From an uncultured Collinsella sp. (lineage in GTDB: Bacteria; Actinomycetota; Coriobacteriia; Coriobacteriales; Coriobacteriaceae): DNA of 34,900 nt. The notes under the pieces are model-generated. The model was given only the letters and a program-made list of their open reading frames with translations, searched no databases and was not told the origin of the DNA. Location: assembly GCA_934675795.1 (NCBI GenBank), contig CAKURW010000017.1:1-34900 (forward strand). The letters are read 5' to 3'. The translations under genes were made by a program, and so were the position numbers. Each line of letters opens with the position of its first letter. Position 1 is the stretch's first letter. Shown here one piece after another: positions 29,330 to 34,900 of this stretch.

Positions 29330-30580
29330 ATGAAATACACCAAGCTCGAGCGTAACTGGGTTATGTACGATGTGGGCAACTCGGCCCTCGTGCTGCTCAA
29401 TACCTCGGTGGTGCCCATCTACTTTAACGCCATCAATACCGGTGCTTCCTCGGCAGACCTGGTGGTCGCCTGGGGCAACGCGCAGACGATTGCCTCGCTG
29501 GTCATTGCCATGCTCATGCCCATTCTGGGCGCGCTTGCCGATTACGCCGGCAACAAGATCAAGTTCTTCTTGGGCTTCTTCCTCACGGGCCTGGTTCTTT
29601 GCCTGGCGCAGGCTATCCCCATGTCCGCCATGGCATTTTTGACCGTGTACGTGCTGTGTACCATCGGCCTTAACTCTTCCATGACGTTCTACGACGCCAT
29701 GCTGCCCGACATAACCACCGACGAGCGCATGGACGCCGTGTCCAGCTCGGGCTATGCCTGGGGCTACATCGGTTCCACCGTGCCGTTCATCATCTGTCTG
29801 GCGCTTATCATGGGTGGCCCCGCTCTTGGCGTCCCCACCATGCTGGCAACGCGTCTGTCGTTTGTCATCACCGGTGCCTGGTGGCTCATCTTTACCTTGC
29901 CACTCATTCGCACCTATAAGCAAAAGTACGGTCGCGAGCGCGGTCCCCAGGACACCATCGGCCACATCGTGGGCGGCGTGTTCTCCGAGGTCGGACACAC
30001 CATGCGCGAGATCGCCCACAACAAGACCGTGTTGGTCTACATGATCGCGTTCTTCTTCTACATCGACGGTGTGCACACGGTCATTTCCATGGCAACCAGC
30101 TACGGGTCGGCTCTGGGCATCGACTCGACCCAACTGGTGCTGGCTCTGCTCGTTACGCAGTTTGTGGCCTTCCCGTCCGCCATCATCTACGGCAAGCTCG
30201 CCGGTCGCGTGGGCACACTCAACATGATCTTGGTGGCCGTCGCCGCCTATATGGGCATCGTGCTCTTTGCCGCGTTTTTCTTAAAGACCGCCTTTGAGTT
30301 TTGGGTGCTCGCTATTTTGGTCGGCTTGTTCCAGGGTGGCGTGCAGGCGCTGAGCCGCAGCTATTTTGGCCGCATCATCCCCAAGGAAAAGTCCAACGAG
30401 TACTACGGCTTCTTCGATATCTTTGGCCGTTACGCAAGCGTTATGGGCACCTTCCTGGTGTCGGTTGTCACCTCGCTGACCGGCAACCCGTCGCTGGGCG
30501 TCCTTTCTATTGGCGTTCTGCTGGTTGTTGGCTTTGTGCTGCTGGTCCGTCTGTCCCGCATGGCTCAGGCGGCGGCGTAA
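29330..30580 (+). CDS. MFS transporter, UMF1/ATG22-like family
   Basis: A 416-aa integral membrane protein with about twelve helices. N-terminal ERNWVMYDVGNSALVLL and GALADYAGNKIKFF (the MFS loop 2-3 motif) and later SRSYFGRIIPKEKSNEYYGFFDIFGRYASVMG are characteristic of the UMF1 group related to the fungal vacuolar effluxer Atg22. In bacteria the substrates are unknown; amino-acid efflux is a guess from the fungal relative. The start ATG at 29330 has GAAGGGG 7-9 bases upstream. Alone in its transcription unit. Confidence 0.92.
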   Translation: MKYTKLERNWVMYDVGNSALVLLNTSVVPIYFNAINTGASSADLVVAWGNAQTIASLVIAMLMPILGALADYAGNKIKFFLGFFLTGLVLCLAQAIPMSAMAFLTVYVLCTIGLNSSMTFYDAMLPDITTDERMDAVSSSGYAWGYIGSTVPFIICLALIMGGPALGVPTMLATRLSFVITGAWWLIFTLPLIRTYKQKYGRERGPQDTIGHIVGGVFSEVGHTMREIAHNKTVLVYMIAFFFYIDGVHTVISMATSYGSALGIDSTQLVLALLVTQFVAFPSAIIYGKLAGRVGTLNMILVAVAAYMGIVLFAAFFLKTAFEFWVLAILVGLFQGGVQALSRSYFGRIIPKEKSNEYYGFFDIFGRYASVMGTFLVSVVTSLTGNPSLGVLSIGVLLVVGFVLLVRLSRMAQAAA

Positions 30581-30679
30581 GGCAACCGGGCTCAGTACAG
30601 CAATTGTGCCTATCTGCAGTACTCTTTTGGAAGTGGCCGCATAAATCATTCTGACTTCCGAACAATGTTTAGCCCAAGT

Positions 30680-30740
30680 GGGTATGATGGAATCAGCTAG
30701 GTCGCGGGGCGTCGCCTGTGTTTGGCGGCGCCCCGTTTTT
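30680..30740 (+). promoter_or_regulatory. Candidate promoter followed by a terminator in the glycosyltransferase leader
   Basis: TGGGTATGATGG (TATGAT at 30683-30688) fits the -10 pattern of this window. Twenty bases on, GGGGCGTCGCC (30706-30716) pairs with GGCGGCGCCCC (30724-30734) with one G-T pair, followed by GTTTTT. The ribosome-binding site and ATG (30763) come after it. So either the hairpin ends the MFS transcript or it attenuates the glycosyltransferase-kinase operon. Confidence 0.5.
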
Positions 30741-30762
30741 GTGTTGCAAGGAGGGTAAAGGT

Positions 30763-31950
30763 ATGAACGCCACGGTTGTGATCCCAACATATTGGGCGGG
30801 CGATGATACCCAAGCAAACGCTCCCGGCACCTACGATCACTCGACGTCGCTCAATGCCGCCAACCCGGAACTCGATCGCTGCCTGACTTCGCTCGAACAG
30901 GTGCACGACATTCCGCGCATCATTCTCTTGGTGGTCTGTCCGGTTTCTGCCACGGCCGACGTATCCCATCGCGTGCACGAAATCGTTAATGCTCATCCCA
31001 CACTTAAGGTCACCATCGTTACCAATACTCAGGCTTCGCGTGTTGCCGACCGCGTGGCGCAGATTGCGCCCAAAGGCTCGGGCGAGTGCGTGAGCCTGCG
31101 CGGCTACGGCGCCATCCGCAACATGGGTCTTGCCTGCGCTGCGGTGCTGGGGCACGACGCGGTTGTGTTTTTGGATGACGACGAGACCGTCATCGATGCC
31201 GACTTTATGAAGCGTGCGACCTATGCACTGGGCCAACAGACGCGTCAGGGCCTGCCGATTTTAGTCAAGAGCGGATACTTTTACGATCGCGACGGGTCGC
31301 CGCTGGCTCCCACGGACAAAGTGGGCATTTGCCATCGCTGGTGGACCAAGCGTATCGAGTTCAATCGCTGGATGAAAAAGGCGCTCTCGGGCACCCGCAT
31401 CTCGCGTTCCAATTACGTGTGCGGCGGCCTGATGGCCCTGCACGCCCGCGCCTTTACGCGCGTGGCCTTCGACCCGTTTATCACCCGCGGCGAGGATCTG
31501 GACTACCTGTTTAACATGCGCATGTTCGGCTATGACGTGTGGTTCGATAACGAGTGGACCGTGCGCCACCTGCCGCCCGAGTCCGAGAAGCGCTCGCCGC
31601 GCTTTATGCAGGACGTGTACCGTTGGTACTACGAGCGGGCCAAGCTGACGTTCGCTGCGCACCAAAAGGAGCTCATTCCGGTTACGGCCGCATCACTCAT
31701 GCCCTATCCGGGTCCGTGGATCTCGCGCGAGCTCGACGACCGCGTGCGCAAGACCGCCATGGTTCGCAGCATGTTTACCCGCGAGCACGAGGGGTATCTG
31801 CGCATCTGGCGTCATGGTATTGACGAGGCCAAGACCTATGCCCGCCAAAACGCCGCAAGCTACCTGCGTTTTCAGAGTTTCTGGCCCAAGATCATGGATG
31901 AACTTTGGCGCGACGCACAACTGATTAGCATCCTGGAGGGGGCTGAATGA
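30763..31950 (+). CDS. GT-A-fold glycosyltransferase (GT2-like)
   Basis: A 395-aa cytoplasmic enzyme with a GT-A nucleotide-sugar fold: N-terminal MNATVVIPTYW, then VVFLDDDETVIDADF (DDD as the metal-binding DxD, about residues 137-139), and a downstream acceptor region with RGEDLDYLFNMRMFGYDVWFD (ED as likely base) and VRHLPPE. Sugar and acceptor are unknown; cell-surface polymers are typical for the family. The start at 30763 is set by AAGGAGGG 8 bases upstream. Its TGA shares four bases (ATGA) with the start of the second LytS-type kinase, so kinase translation is coupled to it. This operon link suggests that the enzyme product or its envelope target is part of the signal circuit. Confidence 0.85.
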   Translation: MNATVVIPTYWAGDDTQANAPGTYDHSTSLNAANPELDRCLTSLEQVHDIPRIILLVVCPVSATADVSHRVHEIVNAHPTLKVTIVTNTQASRVADRVAQIAPKGSGECVSLRGYGAIRNMGLACAAVLGHDAVVFLDDDETVIDADFMKRATYALGQQTRQGLPILVKSGYFYDRDGSPLAPTDKVGICHRWWTKRIEFNRWMKKALSGTRISRSNYVCGGLMALHARAFTRVAFDPFITRGEDLDYLFNMRMFGYDVWFDNEWTVRHLPPESEKRSPRFMQDVYRWYYERAKLTFAAHQKELIPVTAASLMPYPGPWISRELDDRVRKTAMVRSMFTREHEGYLRIWRHGIDEAKTYARQNAASYLRFQSFWPKIMDELWRDAQLISILEGAE

Positions 31951-33290
31951 TCGACCGCCGCGCCCAGCGCGATAATTCAATTTCAATCTTTCGCATCATC
32001 GCCGTTGTCTGCGCCGTTTGCGTGTTGGTGTACTTTATCTTTGCCCTGGCGACTGGCATTGAGCCGATTGCCACGGTGATCGCCTGTGCGCTGCTGTGTA
32101 TCTTCCTGTGCATCTTTATCTATTTGACGCTCAACCCCGATTCGGTACGCTCCCAGTACACCGAGGAGACACTCTCGGTTGCCTCGGCCATGCTCGAGGA
32201 CATTAAGGGCGGCCTGACGCAGGAATCGGCGCTTTTGGTGTGCCGGCGTATTCTGCCCGAGACACGTGCCATGACCGTTGCCATCACCGATGAGAGCAAC
32301 GTGCTGGCCTGCGCGGGCGAGTTCGAGGAAAAGCTGCTGCCCGATTCGCCCATCCATACGCTTGCCACGCGCTACGTCATTGAGCACGGCATCGTGCAGT
32401 CGTTCAACCGCGTGGTGGACGTGGTGGGTTCGGATGGCTCGCACAACCATGTTCCCGCCGGCATCATCGCGCCCATCAAGGTGGGCGACCGCACCGTCGG
32501 CACGCTCAAGTTCTACTACAAGACCCCGCGTGCCGTCGACCGTACCCAGTATGCGCTCGCCTCGGGTTTTGCCGAGATCCTGTCCACGCAGCTCGCCATC
32601 CACGAGCTCGAGGTGCAAAAGGAACTGACGGCCCGTGCCGAGGTGCGTGCCCTGCAGGCGCAGATCAACCCGCACTTTCTGTTCAACACGCTCAACACCA
32701 TCGCGTCGTTTACGCGTACCGACCCGCTGCGTGCCCGCGAGCTGCTGCGCGAGTTTTCCTCGTTCTATCGCGCCACGCTCGACAACTCGGGGTCGCTTAT
32801 CCCGGTCTCGCGCGAGGTTGCCCAGACCAAGCGCTACCTGACGTTTGAGAAGGCGCGCTTTGGCGAGGACCGCGTGCTGGCGACCTTCGATGTCTCCGAG
32901 GATGTCGAGGACACATTGGTCCCGGCCTTTGTAATCCAGCCCATCGTCGAGAACGCCGTGCGGCATGGCATGGGCGATGGCGATGCCCTGCAGATCGATG
33001 TGACCGTCCATCAAGACGGCGACGACGCAATCCTGATTGCCGTGGCCGACAACGGCGTGGGCATGGACGAGGGTACCGCCGCCAGGCTGTTTGATGAGCG
33101 CTCCGCCCGCCCCGATGCCAGTTCCCCGCAAGGCGGCGGCGCCGGCGTGGCCATGCACAATATTTCTGAGCGCATCCATCGCTTTTATGGACCGCACTCT
33201 TATACGCGCGTCGAATCGGCGCCGGGCAAGGGCACCAAAGTGCTCCTGCATCTTGATTTGCCAGAGAGCATCTTTGACATTCAAGAGTAA
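31947..33290 (+). CDS. LytS-type sensor histidine kinase, second pair
   Basis: A 447-aa membrane kinase, the paralog of the one at 26034. Two helices (about 11-33 and 37-58), a GAF-like domain (about 70-215), the phospho-acceptor His243 in QINPHFLFNTLNT, N box IVENAVRHG and G1 motif ADNGVGM. It begins inside the glycosyltransferase stop codon (ATGA). GGAGGG is 7-9 bases upstream, inside the preceding gene. The C-terminal extension (about 390-410) is rich in Ser, Pro and Gly. The signal is not known. The first loop is very short, so sensing is more likely intramembrane or by the GAF-like domain. Confidence 0.93.
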   Translation: MIDRRAQRDNSISIFRIIAVVCAVCVLVYFIFALATGIEPIATVIACALLCIFLCIFIYLTLNPDSVRSQYTEETLSVASAMLEDIKGGLTQESALLVCRRILPETRAMTVAITDESNVLACAGEFEEKLLPDSPIHTLATRYVIEHGIVQSFNRVVDVVGSDGSHNHVPAGIIAPIKVGDRTVGTLKFYYKTPRAVDRTQYALASGFAEILSTQLAIHELEVQKELTARAEVRALQAQINPHFLFNTLNTIASFTRTDPLRARELLREFSSFYRATLDNSGSLIPVSREVAQTKRYLTFEKARFGEDRVLATFDVSEDVEDTLVPAFVIQPIVENAVRHGMGDGDALQIDVTVHQDGDDAILIAVADNGVGMDEGTAARLFDERSARPDASSPQGGGAGVAMHNISERIHRFYGPHSYTRVESAPGKGTKVLLHLDLPESIFDIQE

Positions 33291-33362
33291 AATAAAAGGC
33301 TATGGGCTCAACGCCAAGCGGCGGATGCCCAGCGTAGTTTGTTGACGAAAGGTTTAATCCCT

Positions 33363-34079
33363 ATGCTGCGTGCGATGATTGTGGATGATGAGGCCCCGGC
33401 CCGTTCGGAACTTCGCTTCTTGCTCGAGCAGACGGGCAAGATCGGCACGATCACTGAGGCGTCGAGCGTCCGCTCCGCCATTGAGATGTTGATGGAAAGC
33501 CGCGTCGATGTCGTATTTCTCGATATCTCGATGCCCGGTGCTTCTGGTCTGCAGCTTGCCGAGGCGCTGCATAAGCTTAAGAATCCGCCGGCGATTGTGT
33601 TTGTGACCGCGTATAGCGATCATGCCGTCGAGGCGTTCGACGTAGATGCCGTCGATTACCTAATGAAGCCGGTTGAGGAGGCACGCCTGGATCGCGCGAT
33701 CGAGAAGGTCATGCAGCACGCCAAGCCCGTCACGGACAGCAAAGCCACCATCGAGCGCATTCCGGTGGAAAAGGGCGGCCGTAAGGTCCTCATTCCCGTG
33801 GATGACATTCGCTTCATCATGGCCAAGGACGATTACTCCTGTATCTATACCGTCGATGATCGTTTTCTATCGACGACTTCGTTGGCGCAGTTTGAGGCCA
33901 AGCTTTGCGACTTTGGCTTCTTTCGCGTTCATCGTCGCTATATCGTCAACTTGGCGTGCGTCACGGATGTCGAGACGGTGCCCTCGGGCGCTATCCAACT
34001 GGGCATTACGGGCGTCGACGAACGCGTGCCGGTCTCGCGCCGCCGCGTTGTGCCGCTCAAGAAGGCCCTGAGCCTCTAG
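33363..34079 (+). CDS. LytTR-type response regulator, second pair
   Basis: A 238-aa regulator with a receiver domain (IVDDEAPARSELRFLLEQ; Asp54 in VFLDISMPG; Lys in YLMKPVEE) and a C-terminal LytTR domain (FIMAKDDYSCIYTVDD and VHRRYIVNLACVTDVE). It is clearly paralogous to the regulator at 27458. ATG 33363 is chosen for AAAGG 10 bases ahead and because the receiver's conserved first strand starts at residue 5. ATG 33375 is a less likely alternative. It ends 8 bases before a terminator. Confidence 0.93.
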   Translation: MLRAMIVDDEAPARSELRFLLEQTGKIGTITEASSVRSAIEMLMESRVDVVFLDISMPGASGLQLAEALHKLKNPPAIVFVTAYSDHAVEAFDVDAVDYLMKPVEEARLDRAIEKVMQHAKPVTDSKATIERIPVEKGGRKVLIPVDDIRFIMAKDDYSCIYTVDDRFLSTTSLAQFEAKLCDFGFFRVHRRYIVNLACVTDVETVPSGAIQLGITGVDERVPVSRRRVVPLKKALSL

Positions 34080-34086
34080 CACACTG

Positions 34087-34135
34087 GCCCCGCAGCCCTG
34101 TAGACCAATTGTCTGCGGAGCCGTGGGGCTTTTTG
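34087..34135 (+). terminator. Intrinsic terminator of the second kinase operon
   Basis: GCCCC (34087-34091) pairs with GGGGC (34125-34129) and is followed by TTTTTG. Inner bases CCGCAG and CTGCGG can also pair, giving an alternative fold. Confidence 0.7.
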
Positions 34136-34170
34136 TATATACGTCGAATCGGTTTTGAAGAAGGGATCCC

Positions 34171-34638
34171 ATGAACAGTGCAAGCGCCAAGCGCATCGAC
34201 ATCATCTCGGACACCCACGGCTATCTTTCGCCCGCGCTTCTGGACAAGCTCAAGGGCGCAGATCTGATCATCCACGCCGGAGACCTCACCTCAGAGATGG
34301 ATTACGAGCATCTATGCACCATCGCCCCCGTGCGAGCGGTCCTGGGCAACAACGACTACTACCGCGATTACGGCCCCGATGTAGACCGTCTGGCCCTCTT
34401 CACCTACGAAGGACTCAAATTCGCCGTAGCCCACTACCGCGAAGACCTTCCGGTGGGATCCGTAGACGTAGCCATCAACGGTCACACCCACGTAACCAAA
34501 GAAGCCCAAGTAGGCCGCTGCCTGGTCCTCAATCCCGGTAGCGCCAGCTACCCCAGAGGCACCCGAGGCCCCACCATGGCCAGAATGCTCGTCAAGGACG
34601 GCAAGATCCTGAGCACCAAATTTATTGACTTGGAGTAG
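34171..34638 (+). CDS. YfcE/MJ0936-type metallophosphoesterase
   Basis: A 155-aa cytoplasmic phosphodiesterase of the calcineurin-like superfamily. Metal-binding motifs in order: D-x-H in ISDTHGY (about residues 13-18), GD in HAGDLTS (about 34-40), GNND (about 58-61), and GHTH (about 110-113) plus LNPGS. Length is typical of YfcE-type enzymes, which split phosphodiesters such as bis-p-nitrophenyl phosphate in vitro with unknown natural substrate. GAAGGGA precedes the ATG by 5-6 bases. It is separated by a terminator from the regulator before it and ended by another, so it is probably a single-gene unit. Confidence 0.93.
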   Translation: MNSASAKRIDIISDTHGYLSPALLDKLKGADLIIHAGDLTSEMDYEHLCTIAPVRAVLGNNDYYRDYGPDVDRLALFTYEGLKFAVAHYREDLPVGSVDVAINGHTHVTKEAQVGRCLVLNPGSASYPRGTRGPTMARMLVKDGKILSTKFIDLE

Positions 34639-34645
34639 GTGCAAC

Positions 34646-34683
34646 AAAAACGGGGGATGTAGATCGCATCCCCCGTTTTTCTT
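34646..34683 (+). terminator. Intrinsic terminator of the phosphodiesterase gene
   Basis: AAAAACGGGGGATG (34646-34659) pairs exactly with CATCCCCCGTTTTT (34667-34680), followed by CTTT. Confidence 0.95.
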
Positions 34684-34900
34684 TCAGCAAAAGGCAGAGC
34701 TTCAGCGACAACCTTGGACAACCCCGCCGAGGAGAACGGGGCCGCCGAGCCGCGGAAGCGGCGAGGAACAACAACGGCTCGAACAATGTGACGGCAGGGA
34801 GGGTCTCCGGGGCCGGCTGGCGCGGGTTAAGTTTGTCGCGAGTTCCGCACGCAAAGGAAAGCACTTAATGTGCTTTCCGTCTTGCGCAGGACTGTAGAGC
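34684..34900. other. Right-end intergenic sequence with a hairpin
   Basis: No gene supported. GGAAAGCAC (34856-34864) is exactly inverted at 34870-34878 around TTAAT; GC-rich flanks extend the pairing. It may be a terminator for a gene arriving from the right. Confidence 0.5.

Noticed and set aside
34622..34900. Coding region at the right end on the leftward strand
   Set aside because: The frame covers a terminator and low-complexity GC-rich sequence with no motif.

Overview
The window looks like chromosome of a high-GC, anaerobic gut actinobacterium. The best guess is Coriobacteriia, Collinsella-like. This rests on the GC-rich codon use, a single-chain pyruvate:ferredoxin oxidoreductase, a cellobiose-type PTS, paired LytS/LytR-type systems and a UMF1-type transporter. 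It is an inference from gene content, not from a marker gene. No rRNA, tRNA or CRISPR array was seen.

Region 1 (1-6958) is an accessory island, visibly more AT-rich than the rest. It lies between two ungapped copies of an approx. 0.2-kb segment: the 3' end of an FHA-domain gene plus its downstream spacer. Inside are a decayed class I methyltransferase (219-1052), an intact ABC exporter (1368-3020), a likely IS110 transposase remnant (about 3392-3517) and a leftward cassette (5848 to 3721). The cassette encodes a radical SAM/SPASM peptide maturase, two small Cys-rich precursor peptides missing from ordinary ORF calling at their true starts (67 and 59 aa, sharing the N terminus MKHIHP), and a 35-aa membrane peptide. 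Nearly every Cys of the precursors is followed 3-6 residues later by Asp, often as CxxxD. This suggests a ranthipeptide-type (Cys-to-Asp thioether) RiPP system, the most notable content of the window.

Region 2 (6960-15410) is mainly core metabolism: nifJ/PFOR (7290-10829) with an elaborate terminator, a DUF4143 ATPase with three operator-like repeats at its promoter (11200-12659), a leftward pair of a DUF3830 protein and an unrecognised protein, and carbamate kinase arcC (14349-15311).

Region 3 (15720-21212) is a beta-glucoside utilisation operon: PRD-type activator with built-in IIB and IIA domains, lactose/cellobiose-family PTS IIA, IIB and IIC, and a GH1 6-phospho-beta-glucosidase. It is flanked on both sides by REP-like palindromic repeats, including an exact 62-bp-period tandem array.

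Region 4 (21661-25916) has a membrane-anchored C39-like cysteine peptidase (leftward), an APC amino-acid permease and a metal-dependent amidohydrolase of the prolidase/imidazolonepropionase-like type. The last two plausibly form a peptide or amino-acid uptake and cleavage unit.

Region 5 (26034-34638) carries two paralogous LytS-type kinase/LytTR regulator pairs (26.0-28.2 kb and 31.9-34.1 kb). Between them lie a zinc-dependent phospholipase C family protein, a UMF1-type MFS transporter and a glycosyltransferase whose stop codon overlaps the second kinase's start. A YfcE-type phosphodiesterase and a strong terminator close the region.
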